A stretch of DNA of 64,000 nt from Pseudomonas frederiksbergensis (GCF_003732665.1 NZ_MOBP01000002.1:124001-188000), one strand, 5' to 3'. Counted from the first letter of the stretch, positions 50,927 to 59,738 are shown. Numbers and translations are program-made. Notes: generated by a model from the letters alone, not told the origin.

Positions 50927-51442
50927 ATGAGTTTTACCTTCATCACCCTGCCCTCCCCGGTGGGCGAGTTGAAGCTGGTCGCGAACGGTTCGAGACTGGC
51001 GGCCATCCTCTGGGAAAACGACAAACCGAACCGTGTGCGCCTGGGTGCGATGACCGAGGCGCCAGACAATCCGATCCTGCTGCGCACTGCTCGACAATTG
51101 CAGGAATACTTTGCCGGCACGCGCATTCAGTTTGACCTGGAGCTGGATTTCGTCGGCACGGCGTTCCAGAAAAAGGTCTGGCAGGCGCTGCTGACCATCC
51201 CGTTTGGCCAGACTCGCAGCTACAGCGAGATTGCCCAGCAGATTGGCAACCCCAGCGCCGTGCGGGCGGTTGGCGCGGCGAATGGCAAGAACCCGATCTC
51301 GATTGTGGCGCCGTGCCATCGGGTGATTGGGGCGTCGGGGAAGTTGACGGGGTTTGCCGGGGGGCTTGAGGCCAAGGAACGGCTGTTGACGCTGGAGGGT
51401 TGTGAGTGGGCGGGCGCTCGCCGGACGGGTGAGCTGTTTTGA
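50927..51442 (+). CDS. ogt: Methylated-DNA--protein-cysteine methyltransferase
   Basis: The 171-residue protein repairs O6-alkylguanine by taking the alkyl group onto its cysteine. The active site is VAPCHRVIGASGKLTGFAGG, and the DNA-binding part has QALLTIPFGQTRSYSEIAQQ. There is no Ada N-terminal regulatory domain, so it is an Ogt-type enzyme. ATG 50927 follows GCGGAG. The symbol is by family. Confidence 0.93.
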   Translation: MSFTFITLPSPVGELKLVANGSRLAAILWENDKPNRVRLGAMTEAPDNPILLRTARQLQEYFAGTRIQFDLELDFVGTAFQKKVWQALLTIPFGQTRSYSEIAQQIGNPSAVRAVGAANGKNPISIVAPCHRVIGASGKLTGFAGGLEAKERLLTLEGCEWAGARRTGELF

Positions 51443-51460
51443 GCTGACGGGCACAAAACC

Positions 51461-51552
51461 TGTGGGAGCGGGCTTGCTCGCGAAGGCGGCGTGCCAGTCG
51501 CCATCCATGTTGGATGTGAAGGCGCCTTCGCGGGCAAGCCTCGCTCCTACAG
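51461..51552. repeat. REP pair (REPIN) after ogt
   Basis: TGTGGGAGCGGGCTTGCTCG (51461-51480) and its inverse (CGCGGGCAAGCCTCGCTCCTACA end) pair across about 50 bases. This is a typical Pseudomonas REPIN between convergent genes. Confidence 0.85.
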
Positions 51553-51575
51553 GGGTCGTTGTGTGCCAGTTGCCT

Positions 51576-52169
51576 TCAGGCAGGTTCGAAGATGTTTTTC
51601 ATCGCCGCGTATTGCAGCAGCATGATGGTCTTCGCATCGCAGACCTCACCGCGATAAAACGCCTCAAGTGCCGCGTCGAACGACCACTCCAGCACTTCCA
51701 GTTCCTCGGTCTCTTCCTCCAGCCCTCCGCCTTCGCTGACTTTGGATGCCGCGTCATATTCGGCAATGAAGAAGTGCAGCTTTTCGGTGACCGAACCCGG
51801 GCTCATGTAGGACTCGAAGACTTTCTGCACATGGTGCACGCGATACCCGGTTTCTTCCTCGGCCTCCGCACGAATGCGTTCTTCGGGGTCGGCGCCCTCA
51901 AGCAATCCGGCCGCCACTTCGATCAGCAATCCATCGTGACCATTGACGAACACCGGCAGCCGAAACTGGCGCGTCAGCACCACGGTTTTTTTCTCGCGGT
52001 TGAACAACAGGATCGCCGCGCCATTGCCACGGTCGTAGACCTCACGGGTCTGGCGCTGCCATTCGCCGTTGTTGCGCTGGTAGTCGAAGGTGATTTTCTT
52101 CAGCAAGTACCAGTCGTGGGACAACACCTGGGTTTCAATGAGGTTGACCCGCTCGGCTGTTTTCACCAT
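51576..52169 (-). CDS. nudK: Nudix hydrolase, GDP-mannose pyrophosphatase type
   Basis: The 197-residue protein has the Nudix box GLLEGADPEERIRAEAEEET-G and the preceding YDRGNGAAILLFNREKKTVV then LTRQFRLPVFVNG typical of NudK. NudK cleaves GDP-mannose and related sugar nucleotides. The start at 52169 follows AAAAAGGATG with good spacing. Confidence 0.85.
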   Translation of the reverse strand: MVKTAERVNLIETQVLSHDWYLLKKITFDYQRNNGEWQRQTREVYDRGNGAAILLFNREKKTVVLTRQFRLPVFVNGHDGLLIEVAAGLLEGADPEERIRAEAEEETGYRVHHVQKVFESYMSPGSVTEKLHFFIAEYDAASKVSEGGGLEEETEELEVLEWSFDAALEAFYRGEVCDAKTIMLLQYAAMKNIFEPA

Positions 52170-52222
52170 GACACCACATCCTTTTTTCGTCAGAAGAACC
52201 CCATGGTAGGCGAAAACCAAAA

Positions 52223-52244
52223 AGCCCGGCACCTCTGCCGGGCT
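52223..52244 (-). terminator. Terminator of the chitinase gene
   Basis: AGCCCGGCA-CCTC-TGCCGGGCT is a 9-bp perfect stem followed on the minus strand by TTTTTGG. It sits 5 bases past the chitinase stop, a good intrinsic terminator. Confidence 0.85.
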
Positions 52245-52249
52245 TCTTT

Positions 52250-53314
52250 TTACGGCTGGCTGGCGACTTCAGGTGCCACGCTTGCTTCCTCGTGGGAAGA
52301 AAGACGCGTGCCGTTGATCAACGGCCCGTAGCGACGGCTGAACTCCCAGTTGTAGGGCACGTGGTCTTTGTTGACCCCGTTGTCCCAGTTCACCGACCAG
52401 GTCATCAGGCCTTTGATCGACAAGCCTTTGGCGTCGAGACGCTTGAAGGCGTTCACCACCGCCGCCGGGTTGATCACGTAACCGGTGGCCGCTGCGTCGA
52501 CGTTGGCCGGCAGGCCGATGACGAACTTGTTCGCCGGGATTTTGGTGAAGCCGCGAGTCCCGCTCACCAGGCTTTCGGTCAGGTAAAACAGGAAATCCTC
52601 CTTCATCCCGTCGTTGTTCTGGGCGATCCACGCACCATTGCCGTTGTTGGCTTCCTGCACCCAGATGCCATCGCCGCCCTGGTTGTAATACTGCGGGGCG
52701 ATGAAGTCGTAGTAGCCTTCCAGGGCCTGGATATAACCGACGTATTTGCCGGTGGTGGTCAGGTAAGGGAACTCCGGGGCCATGCTGATGATGAAGTGTT
52801 TGCCTTCCCCGGCGTAATGGTCCTTGACCAGTTTCAGCGCGGCAGGCAGGACGGTCTTGTTGTCGGCGAAATCAATCGCGCTCTGTTCAAGATCAATGTC
52901 CAGGCCATCGAAGCCATAGGTTTCCACCAAACGAATGATCTCGTTGGCCAGGGGTTGTTCGTTGCCTTTGTGCAACTCGATATGCGCATCGGCGCCACCG
53001 AGGGAAATCAGCACCGCCCGGCCCTGGCTGTTGAGCACGCCGACCTGGCGGCGAAACTCGGCATCAGTCAGGTTGTACGGCTTGAAGGTCGGGATGCCGT
53101 TGCCCTTCATGAAGGCCACGGCCACCACGTTGTAATCCTTCGGCACATCCTGCAGCGCGATGTTGGCGAACTGGCCACGCTGATAGCCGTCACTCGGGCC
53201 GGCAGGCCAGTTGTGCCAGAAGCCCATCAGGATTTTTTTGCCGGCAATGCTCGGCATCAACGAAGCGGCGTCGCTGAGTTGGGATTTGAGCAGCGTAAAG
53301 TCAATCTTTGACAT
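52250..53314 (-). CDS. Glycoside hydrolase family 18 chitinase
   Basis: The 354-residue enzyme has the GH18 catalytic motif FDGLDIDLEQ (DxxDxDxE, residues about 135-144), the chitin-site ILMGFWHNWPAGPSDGYQRG, and SMAPEFPY then YYDFIAPQYYNQ. No signal peptide is visible at the N-terminus (MSKIDFTLLKSQLSDAASLM), which is unusual for an enzyme acting on extracellular chitin. An AA10 LPMO gene lies 42 bp upstream on the same strand, so the two likely form a chitin-degrading pair. An intrinsic terminator follows. Confidence 0.88.
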   Translation of the reverse strand: MSKIDFTLLKSQLSDAASLMPSIAGKKILMGFWHNWPAGPSDGYQRGQFANIALQDVPKDYNVVAVAFMKGNGIPTFKPYNLTDAEFRRQVGVLNSQGRAVLISLGGADAHIELHKGNEQPLANEIIRLVETYGFDGLDIDLEQSAIDFADNKTVLPAALKLVKDHYAGEGKHFIISMAPEFPYLTTTGKYVGYIQALEGYYDFIAPQYYNQGGDGIWVQEANNGNGAWIAQNNDGMKEDFLFYLTESLVSGTRGFTKIPANKFVIGLPANVDAAATGYVINPAAVVNAFKRLDAKGLSIKGLMTWSVNWDNGVNKDHVPYNWEFSRRYGPLINGTRLSSHEEASVAPEVASQP

Positions 53315-53356
53315 GTTCTATTCCTTCAGAACGTGTGGAGGGTTAACGCAGGGGGC

Positions 53357-53992
53357 TTACTTGAAGTCCACGTCGAACGCTTGGTAGAAGGCGTTGCCGG
53401 TGTTGGCCACGATCCACATCAGCACGATCACGTGGTGGCCTTTTTTGTTGGCCGGCAATTTCACTTCGTGGTTGACCTTGGCCACCATCTCAGCGGAATG
53501 GCTGTAGTACGGGACCTGGGTGTAGAAATCGTCGGAGAACGATTTCGGCTCCAGTTGCGCGCGGCTGATGCGCTGTTTCGGGTCCCAGCCGTCCTTGGTA
53601 ATGAACCAGCTATAGCCACGGGTGACGTGGGGGGCGGTGTATTTCCAGGTGACCTTGAAGGTCTGGCCCGGGTCGACGTTCAACAGCGGCCAGGCGAATG
53701 GACGGCCAAGTTTTCGGCTCAACTCTTCGTTGGTGAAGTTGACGCAATCACGCTGATCGACTTTGCCACCACTGAGGATATGGCCGTCGGCGGGAGGGGT
53801 AACGCTGTCGCTGTCGGTTTGATATGGGGCCTGGAACGGGCCGGCGGTCAGCGCAGGGAAGTTCTTGCCGCCCTCCATTTCGTTGACCTGCCAATCACCC
53901 AGCAGCCCCAGTTCGATGGCGACTGCGCCACGGCTGGAAGGGGACGTGACACGACCGTGTCGCAGTTGAGCCTGAGTCTCTGGTTTGTTCAT
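53357..53992 (-). CDS. AA10 lytic polysaccharide monooxygenase (chitin-active type) without signal peptide
   Basis: The 211-residue protein is a family AA10 copper LPMO: HGRVTSPSSRG with the copper-binding histidine, then KYTAPHVTRGYSWFITKDGW with the second histidine (histidine brace), and WIVANTGNAFYQAFDVDF. ATG 53992 with GGAG 8 bases upstream is the best start. It leaves only 11 polar residues (MNKPETQAQLR) before the histidine, and no hydrophobic signal sequence. The LPMO site needs that histidine at the mature N-terminus, so another processing or release route must exist. It pairs with the chitinase downstream. Confidence 0.85.
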   Translation of the reverse strand: MNKPETQAQLRHGRVTSPSSRGAVAIELGLLGDWQVNEMEGGKNFPALTAGPFQAPYQTDSDSVTPPADGHILSGGKVDQRDCVNFTNEELSRKLGRPFAWPLLNVDPGQTFKVTWKYTAPHVTRGYSWFITKDGWDPKQRISRAQLEPKSFSDDFYTQVPYYSHSAEMVAKVNHEVKLPANKKGHHVIVLMWIVANTGNAFYQAFDVDFK

Positions 53993-54017
53993 TTTTTTCA
54001 CTCCATTGATTTAAGAA

Positions 54018-54034
54018 CTCTCCTTCGAGGAGAG
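54018..54034 (-). other. Small hairpin in the LPMO leader
   Basis: CTCTCCT-TCG-AGGAGAG, a 7-bp perfect stem 26 bp before the LPMO start. It may protect the transcript end or affect ribosome access. The rest of the 54002-54212 gap shows nothing else. Confidence 0.35.
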
Positions 54035-54212
54035 GCCTTCAACCTAACGGAGCTGCTTTTTTTGTCCACCGACCCCTTTATCGCGTCTGGCGGTGTCGAC
54101 TTGGCGAATCGCCAGCAAATACTGGATGGATAAACAGTATCTGGAGCCAAGTCCTACGCCTCCTGTAGCAGAAGGCCTACACCGCGAGGCAGCAATCGGA
54201 ACCATTCTCAGC

Positions 54213-54650
54213 TCAGGGAAGCTGCGCTTTGTATTCCTTTTCGTACTGGCCGGCGAGGAATTCTTTCTGCTTGTCATTGAGCAATTTGCCGGCCATCTGG
54301 AAGAACTTCTGCTCTTCTTCCTTAAGGTGGTGATGGACCTTCTCGGAGAGCTTTTTCGCCGTCACCAGCCAGGTCGGATCAGACATCTCGGTCTCGTCCA
54401 GGGTCTCCATCATTTCGTCCATTTCATGGTGTTCGGAAATGGCATGGCGGCTCAGGTCGACACCGTTGTCGAACTCCATCAGCGGAATGTAGAAATGCCG
54501 CTCTTCCGCGGTTTCATGGGCCTGGAGTTCGGCTTTGAGCTGCTTGTAGGCCTCGACCCGTTCCGGGGTGTCGCCACTGGTCTTGATCAGGGCATCGGCA
54601 TAACCGCGCTGACGGTCGTGGCTTTCGCGCAGGGCTTCGAAAATGTTCAT
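54213..54650 (-). CDS. Hemerythrin HHE-domain protein
   Basis: The 145-residue four-helix protein contains HETAEERHFYIPLME and EHHEMDEMMETL, then EKVHHHLKEEEQKFF, the histidine and glutamate ligands of HHE hemerythrins. It probably binds a diiron centre for O2, NO or iron handling in the cytoplasm. It is a single gene. Confidence 0.88.
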   Translation of the reverse strand: MNIFEALRESHDRQRGYADALIKTSGDTPERVEAYKQLKAELQAHETAEERHFYIPLMEFDNGVDLSRHAISEHHEMDEMMETLDETEMSDPTWLVTAKKLSEKVHHHLKEEEQKFFQMAGKLLNDKQKEFLAGQYEKEYKAQLP

Positions 54651-54794
54651 GGGCTCTCCTCATGGCCGCGTTCTGGAAATGACGCTCTAGAGGCTAGACA
54701 TCTGCGCGCTGGCGGCGGTTCCACCGGCGTTCGGGGATGGAACAATGGCGGCGGGCCAGATAGTCTGCGGGGTCACCGCCATAAGGACGTAGCC

Positions 54795-55226
54795 ATGACC
54801 TTGCATATTGAACGCTCGCTGGACCCCACCCACGAAGAACGCGAGGCCATCCTCGCACCGCTACGCGTCTACAACGCGGCGCATGCGGGGCCTGCCAAGC
54901 CGGAGCCGGTTGCCTTGCTGGTGCGCGACGACCACGGCGAGATTCTCGGCGGGTTGTATGGCCGGGTGTTAGATCAGTGGCTGTTTATCGAATTGCTATC
55001 GGTGCCGGAACAGGCCCGGGGCCAGGGCATGGGTTCCCGGCTGATGGCGATGGTCGAGGAGTTGGCGCGAGAGAAGGAATGCGTGGGGATCTGGCTCGAC
55101 ACCTTCAGTTTCCAGGCGCCGGCGTTTTACACGAAGCTGGGATACAGCGAGTTCGGTCACATCGCTGACTACCCGCCTGGGCATAAGCGCCACTTCTTCC
55201 AGAAGCGCCTGATCAATCTCGAATAA
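54795..55226 (+). CDS. GNAT family N-acetyltransferase
   Basis: The 143-residue protein is a short GNAT: IERSLDPTHEEREAILAPLR, then ELLSVPEQARGQGMGSRLMA (acetyl-CoA loop) and FQAPAFYTKLGYSEFGH. The ATG at 54795 follows AAGGACGTAGCC. Substrate unknown. Confidence 0.85.
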   Translation: MTLHIERSLDPTHEEREAILAPLRVYNAAHAGPAKPEPVALLVRDDHGEILGGLYGRVLDQWLFIELLSVPEQARGQGMGSRLMAMVEELAREKECVGIWLDTFSFQAPAFYTKLGYSEFGHIADYPPGHKRHFFQKRLINLE

Positions 55227-55234
55227 ATCCCCCC

Positions 55235-55325
55235 TGTGGGAGCGGGCTTGCTCGCGAAAGCGGTGGATCAGCCAACATCAATGTTGAATGAAAAGCCGCC
55301 TTCGCGAGCAAGCCCGCTCCCACAA
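55235..55325. repeat. REP pair (REPIN)
   Basis: TGTGGGAGCGGGCTTGCTCG and its full inverse (CGAGCAAGCCCGCTCCCACA) form near-perfect arms around a 50-base centre. It lies between convergent genes. Confidence 0.88.
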
Positions 55326-55344
55326 GGGTCGGTGGTGTTCTTGC

Positions 55345-55695
55345 TTACAAACAAGTCGCCAACGCCGCCAACCGGCGTTTGGTCACGAAATCATCGTGCT
55401 GCGAGTAGAAATCCAGCTGCGTACCGGACGCGTCGCTGCTCAAGTCCACGAACACTTCTGCCGACCGGGTGTACACCGTCGAACCGCCCTTCTTGCCCGG
55501 TTGCAGGTAAGCCCCGGCATCCACGCCGAACACCGCTTCGTCCTGCCAGGCGAATTGCACGCACTGGGCGACGACTTTTTCCGGTTTGTTCGAGGTCAAG
55601 GTCTTGGTCGGGGTCTTGGTGCGGGAGTCGTCCATTACCGAGCCCGCGCAGCCCGCCAGCAGGGTTGCGGCCAGCGCCACCATCAAAATTCGCAT
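55345..55695 (-). CDS. Small lipoprotein of unknown function
   Basis: The 116-residue protein has a lipoprotein signal (MRILMVALAATLLAGCAGSV, lipobox LAGC). A short domain follows with VAQCVQFAWQDEAVFGVDAG and STVYTRSAEVFVDLSSDASG, and a C-terminal cysteine (ALATCL) that could pair with C45. I recognise no family with certainty. Confidence 0.8.
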   Translation of the reverse strand: MRILMVALAATLLAGCAGSVMDDSRTKTPTKTLTSNKPEKVVAQCVQFAWQDEAVFGVDAGAYLQPGKKGGSTVYTRSAEVFVDLSSDASGTQLDFYSQHDDFVTKRRLAALATCL

Positions 55696-55844
55696 TGTGT
55701 TCGCTCATCGAGAAAAAGCGGACTGTATCACCGTGGCGCGGCCTATCGTTCTGCTTTACTTCATTTATAGCGCGACACCGCGTGACGATTCGCGCACCCT
55801 GTCGCGCAATTAACAGCGCATCACCTCTTTTTCTGGAAAGCCAC

Positions 55845-56090
55845 ATGACACCTAACGCCGAATTCTACAAACCCACCGCCGAATACGCCGACAAGCTAAT
55901 CAGCCAGATCGGCCAGACCCCGTCCTGGATTGCCAAGCGCATTGGCGTCACCGACAAGCGGATTCGCTACATCCTCGACGGCGAACGCACCGTCAAAGGC
56001 GAAACCACGCCGATCCAGATGACCTACCCCGAGCAGTTCGCCCTCGAATGCCTGGCCGCCGCAGCCAAGGCCAAGAAGCAGTCTTCGTAA
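55845..56090 (+). CDS. Small helix-turn-helix protein
   Basis: The 81-residue protein contains PSWIAKRIGVTDKRIRYILD, which has the form of a Cro/XRE-type helix-turn-helix, followed by a short C-terminal helix (EQFALECLAAAAKAKKQ). It may be a DNA-binding regulator. Target unknown. A gene for another small protein follows 21 bp downstream. Confidence 0.75.
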   Translation: MTPNAEFYKPTAEYADKLISQIGQTPSWIAKRIGVTDKRIRYILDGERTVKGETTPIQMTYPEQFALECLAAAAKAKKQSS

Positions 56091-56111
56091 CCCGGCCTTC
56101 AAGGAGCGACC

Positions 56112-56441
56112 ATGGCAGCCACCGAACAGCAACACGAACAGGCCCTGAAGAAGTTTCTCGATGAGCACCCGGAGTTGCGCCACGACCTCGACAATCTCAA
56201 TCCGCTGCTGGCCCAGGCCAAGGGCGAAACCGCCGCGCAGTATCGCGACGAGCGCCTGCACGAAGCCTTCGAAGCCGAGGCCGAGCGCCTGGGGTTGTTT
56301 GCCTGGGAGCTGACGCTGCAACTGACCGCGCCCACCGCCGAGGACTACCAGGCCCAGCGCATGGAAGTGCACAAGGAAGTCGCTGAAATGGCCGGCATGG
56401 ACTGGCTGGAGTATTGCGAGTTATATGGATTGAGCAAGTGA
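56112..56441 (+). CDS. Small hypothetical protein (DUF6388-like)
   Basis: The 109-residue acidic, helical protein (EQQHEQALKKFLDEHPELRH; DERLHEAFEAEAERLGLFAW; GMDWLEYCELYGLSK) resembles the DUF6388 group of small Pseudomonas proteins as I recall it. It follows AAGGAGCGACC. Function unknown; the family name is tentative. Confidence 0.65.
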   Translation: MAATEQQHEQALKKFLDEHPELRHDLDNLNPLLAQAKGETAAQYRDERLHEAFEAEAERLGLFAWELTLQLTAPTAEDYQAQRMEVHKEVAEMAGMDWLEYCELYGLSK

Positions 56442-56476
56442 CCACCATGGTCACTGCCTGAGGACGATTTACGCCG

Positions 56477-57181
56477 ATGCTGCCATCCGCCTCGACTCAC
56501 CGGGCCAGCCCTGGCCACCTGCATATCCAGAAATGGCGCGGGCGCATCGGCATGACGCTGGTCGCCACACTTTCGGTGCTCGCCGGCATGACCGATGCCA
56601 TCGGCTTCATGGCCAGCGGCGATTTCGTGTCGTTCATGAGCGGCAACACTACCCGGCTCGCCGTGGCTATCAGCGATGGCGACCTGGGGCTGACCCTGCG
56701 CCTGTTGATCCTCGTAGCCACGTTCATCATCGGTAATGCGTTGGGTATTGTGGTCAGCCGACTCGGCGGACGCCGGGCGCTGCCGTTGCTGCTGTGCATC
56801 GCCACCCTGCTCTGCGGCGCCGCGGCGTGGCCCTATGACGAACAACTGCCGGCGCTGCTGGCGGCGATCATTGCCATGGGCATGCTCAATGCCGCCGTGG
56901 AAGAAGTGAACGGACTGCCGGTCGGCCTGACCTACGTCACCGGCGCCCTGTCGCGCTTCGGCCGGGGCCTGGGGCGCTGGATGCTGGGCGAGCGGCGCAA
57001 TGGCTGGCGGGTGCAACTGATTCCCTGGACCGGCATGTTCGCCGGCGCGGTACTCGGCGCGGTGCTGGAACATCACCTGGGGCTCAAGGCGTTGTTTGTC
57101 AGCGGTTTGCTGGCCGGGGTGGTGGGATTGCTGTCGCTGAAGATTCCGCGGCGCTGGCAGTTGGGCTACATGCCGCGCTAA
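56477..57181 (+). CDS. DUF1275 (YoaK-like) membrane protein
   Basis: The 234-residue integral membrane protein has about six hydrophobic segments and the DUF1275 signature TLSVLAGMTDAIGFMASGDFVSFMSGNTTRL, where the GNTT sequence is characteristic. The family is poorly characterised. Start ATG 56477. No neighbour suggests a role. Confidence 0.85.
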   Translation: MLPSASTHRASPGHLHIQKWRGRIGMTLVATLSVLAGMTDAIGFMASGDFVSFMSGNTTRLAVAISDGDLGLTLRLLILVATFIIGNALGIVVSRLGGRRALPLLLCIATLLCGAAAWPYDEQLPALLAAIIAMGMLNAAVEEVNGLPVGLTYVTGALSRFGRGLGRWMLGERRNGWRVQLIPWTGMFAGAVLGAVLEHHLGLKALFVSGLLAGVVGLLSLKIPRRWQLGYMPR

Positions 57182-57189
57182 TCGCCGGG

Positions 57190-57272
57190 CACCGCTCCCA
57201 CAGGGATTTGTGGTGGACTTCAATGTAATACCTGAAGCAAAACCCCTGTGGGAGCGCGCCTGCTCGCGAAGG
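57190..57272. repeat. REP element pair (partial)
   Basis: A short left arm (CGCTCCCACAGGG at about 57193-57205) faces CCCTGTGGGAGCGCGCCTGCTCGCGAAGG (57244-57272). The left unit is truncated. It lies just upstream of tusD. Confidence 0.7.
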
Positions 57273-57358
57273 CAGCGACCCGGTCCGCGAGCAAACGCCC
57301 TTCGCCGCTCCGGCGATAAAGCTTTATCATGGCCGCAGTTTTGCTGATCGAGTCCGTC

Positions 57359-57751
57359 ATGAAGTTCGCCATCGCGCTGTTTTCCGCTGCCCATGCGCCC
57401 TCCTCGCGCCGTGCCTTGCTGTTCGCCCAGGCGGCACTGGCCGGCGGGCATGAGATTGTCCGGCTGTTTTTCTACCAGGATGGCGTCTATAACGCGTCCG
57501 CCAGCGTGGTCACGCCCCAGGACGAACAGGACTTGCCCAAGCAATGGCGCGCGTTTGTCGCCGAGCATCAATTGGACGGCGTAGTCTGCATCGCCGCCGC
57601 CCTGCGTCGAGGCGTGTTGAACGAAGAAGAAGCCAAGCGCTATCAGCGCGAAGCCGTAGCGGTCAGCGCGCCGTGGGAATTATCCGGCCTCGGTCAATTG
57701 CATGACGCGGTGCAAGACGCCGACCGCCTGATCTGTTTTGGAGGCGCGTGA
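57359..57751 (+). CDS. tusD: Sulfurtransferase complex subunit TusD
   Basis: The 130-residue protein is the TusD subunit of the TusBCD sulfur relay for 2-thiouridine at the tRNA wobble position. It begins MKFAIALFSAAHAPSSRRAL, has GHEIVRLFFYQDGVYNA, and the cysteine region DGVVCIAAALRRGV, which fits the catalytic cysteine. ATG 57359 is the start that matches the family. It leads the tusDCBE-ybiB operon. Confidence 0.93.
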   Translation: MKFAIALFSAAHAPSSRRALLFAQAALAGGHEIVRLFFYQDGVYNASASVVTPQDEQDLPKQWRAFVAEHQLDGVVCIAAALRRGVLNEEEAKRYQREAVAVSAPWELSGLGQLHDAVQDADRLICFGGA

Positions 57752-57752
57752 G

Positions 57753-58115
57753 ATGGCTAAATCCTTGTTGGTGATCAGCCGTCAGGCGCCATGGTCCGGT
57801 CCTAGCGCCCGGGAAGCGCTGGACATCGTGCTGGCTGGCGGCGCATTCGATCTGCCGATCGGCCTGCTGTTTCTCGATGACGGCGTATTGCAGCTCGCTG
57901 CCCGTCAGGACGCCAAGGCCCTGCAACAAAAAGACCTGAGCGCCAACCTGCAAGCGCTGCCGATGTTCGGTGTCGAAGACCTGTTTGTCTGCGCCGACAG
58001 TGCCGCCGAACGGGGCCTGGACCCGAGCGCTCTGGCGCTTGAAGAGGCCCAGGTGCTGGCCGCCGATGAAATCACCGCCCTTATCGACCGTTATGACCAG
58101 GTGATCACCCTCTGA
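57753..58115 (+). CDS. tusC: Sulfurtransferase complex subunit TusC
   Basis: The 120-residue protein is TusC: MAKSLLVISRQAPWSGPSAR, then GLLFLDDGVLQLAARQDA and EDLFVCADSAAERGL. It begins one base after the tusD stop and overlaps tusB (TGATG), so the genes are coupled. Confidence 0.92.
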   Translation: MAKSLLVISRQAPWSGPSAREALDIVLAGGAFDLPIGLLFLDDGVLQLAARQDAKALQQKDLSANLQALPMFGVEDLFVCADSAAERGLDPSALALEEAQVLAADEITALIDRYDQVITL

Positions 58116-58408
58116 TGTCGACTTTGCATGTGTTGTCTCACTCCCCCTTCGGCGACGATCGCCTGAGCAGTTGCCTGCGGGTGATCGGCGCTAATGATGC
58201 GCTGCTGCTGTCCGGCGACGCGGCGTATGCCTTGCAACCCGGCACCGCGCCGTTCAATGCGCTGCACGCCCGCAACCTGAAACTGTTCGTGCTGGCCGAA
58301 GATGCCCAGGCCCGCGCACTGAATGTTCCGGACTGGGCCGAAGCCATCGATTACCCGGCCTTCGTCGAGTTGTCGATTCACTACGACAAGGTCAACAGTT
58401 GGCTATGA
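58115..58408 (+). CDS. tusB: Sulfurtransferase complex subunit TusB
   Basis: The 97-residue protein is TusB: STLHVLSHSPFGDDRLSSCL, ending VELSIHYDKVNSWL as is usual for this family. It overlaps both tusC and tusE. Confidence 0.92.
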   Translation: MSTLHVLSHSPFGDDRLSSCLRVIGANDALLLSGDAAYALQPGTAPFNALHARNLKLFVLAEDAQARALNVPDWAEAIDYPAFVELSIHYDKVNSWL

Positions 58409-58740
58409 ATTCCCTGACGGTCGGCGCCCGCGCCATCGAGCTGGACAAGGACGGTTTCCTGGTCGAACTGAGCGACTGGTCGTTTGAGGTCGCCAGTGCT
58501 TTGGCCGCTGCCGAAGACATCGAGTTGAGCCCCGAACACTGGGAAATCCTCGAGCTGCTGCGCAGTTTCTACGACGAATTCCAGCTGTCTCCGGCGACGC
58601 GCCCGCTGATCAAATACACCGCGTTGAAGCTCGGTCCGGAAAAAGGCAACAGCCTGCACCTGAACCGACTGTTCAAAGGCACCCCTGCCAAACTCGCCGC
58701 GAAACTGGCGGGCCTGCCCAAACCGACGAATTGCTTATGA
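58405..58740 (+). CDS. tusE: Sulfur relay protein TusE (DsrC family)
   Basis: The 111-residue DsrC-like protein has LDKDGFLVELSDWSFEVASA and HWEILELLRSFYDEF, and ends KPTNCL with the conserved penultimate cysteine that accepts sulfur from TusD. ATGA overlap with tusB and with ybiB. Confidence 0.93.
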   Translation: MNSLTVGARAIELDKDGFLVELSDWSFEVASALAAAEDIELSPEHWEILELLRSFYDEFQLSPATRPLIKYTALKLGPEKGNSLHLNRLFKGTPAKLAAKLAGLPKPTNCL

Positions 58741-59738
58741 CCAACTTCCCAGCGCTGACCCTCGAAACCCCCGCCGAGCACCCGTTCGCCCAGTTCGTGC
58801 GAATCCTCGGCAAAGGCAAGCGCGGCGCCCGCGACCTGACTCGCGAGGAAGCCCGGCAAGCCATGGGTTTCGTGCTCGACGATAAAGTCGAGGACACTCA
58901 GCTCGGCGCGTTCCTGATGCTGTTGCGGCACAAGGAAGAAAGCGCCGAGGAGATGGCCGGGTTTACCGAAGCCTTGCGTGAGCGCTTGCAGGCGCCGGCA
59001 TTGAAGGTCGATCTGGACTGGCCGACCTATGCCGGCAAGAAGCGTCACTTGCCGTGGTATCTGCTGGCGGCCAAGTGCCTGGCGCAGAACGGCGTGCGGA
59101 TCTTTATGCATGGCGGCGGCGCGCACACGGCCGGTCGCTTGTACAGCGAGCAACTGTTGGAAGGCTTGAAGATCCCATTGTGCCGCGACTGGCAACAGGT
59201 CGGCGCAGCCCTGGATCACGGTGGCCTGGCGTTCATGCCACTGGTGGATTGGGCGCCGCAATTGCAGCGCATGATCGACCTGCGCAACACCCTGGGCCTG
59301 CGTTCACCGATCCATTCCCTGGCGCGGATTCTCAATCCGCTGGGCGCTCGCTGCGGGCTGCAAAGCATTTTCCATCCGGGCTACCAGGCTGTACACCGCG
59401 ACGCCAGCGGCTTGCTCGGCGACACCGCGATTGTGGTCAAGGGCGATGGTGGCGAAATCGAGATCAACCCGGACGCCGACAGTCACTTGTACGGCACCAC
59501 TGGCGGCGCAAGCTGGGATGAGGAATGGCCGCAACTGTCGACGCAACGCCACGTCAAACCGGCGTCCCTCGACCCTGAGCATCTGAAAGCCGTGTGGCGC
59601 GGGGATGTGGTCGACAGCTATCCGCAAATGGCCCTGATTTCCACCATGGCCCTGGCCCTGCGTGGCCTCGGCCAGACCCGCGAGCAAGCCTTCGAAACCG
59701 CCCAGCAGTATTGGGATGCGCGGGATAGATCGATTTAA
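58737..59738 (+). CDS. ybiB: Anthranilate phosphoribosyltransferase-like protein TrpD2/YbiB
   Basis: The 333-residue protein has the TrpD fold: FVRILGKGKRGARDLTREEA, then RIFMHGGGAHTAGRLY and LRNTLGLRSPIHSLARILNP. The TrpD2/YbiB group binds nucleic acid and lacks anthranilate phosphoribosyltransferase activity. The start overlaps the tusE stop (ATGA), so it is the last gene of the tus operon. Confidence 0.88.
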   Translation: MTNFPALTLETPAEHPFAQFVRILGKGKRGARDLTREEARQAMGFVLDDKVEDTQLGAFLMLLRHKEESAEEMAGFTEALRERLQAPALKVDLDWPTYAGKKRHLPWYLLAAKCLAQNGVRIFMHGGGAHTAGRLYSEQLLEGLKIPLCRDWQQVGAALDHGGLAFMPLVDWAPQLQRMIDLRNTLGLRSPIHSLARILNPLGARCGLQSIFHPGYQAVHRDASGLLGDTAIVVKGDGGEIEINPDADSHLYGTTGGASWDEEWPQLSTQRHVKPASLDPEHLKAVWRGDVVDSYPQMALISTMALALRGLGQTREQAFETAQQYWDARDRSI

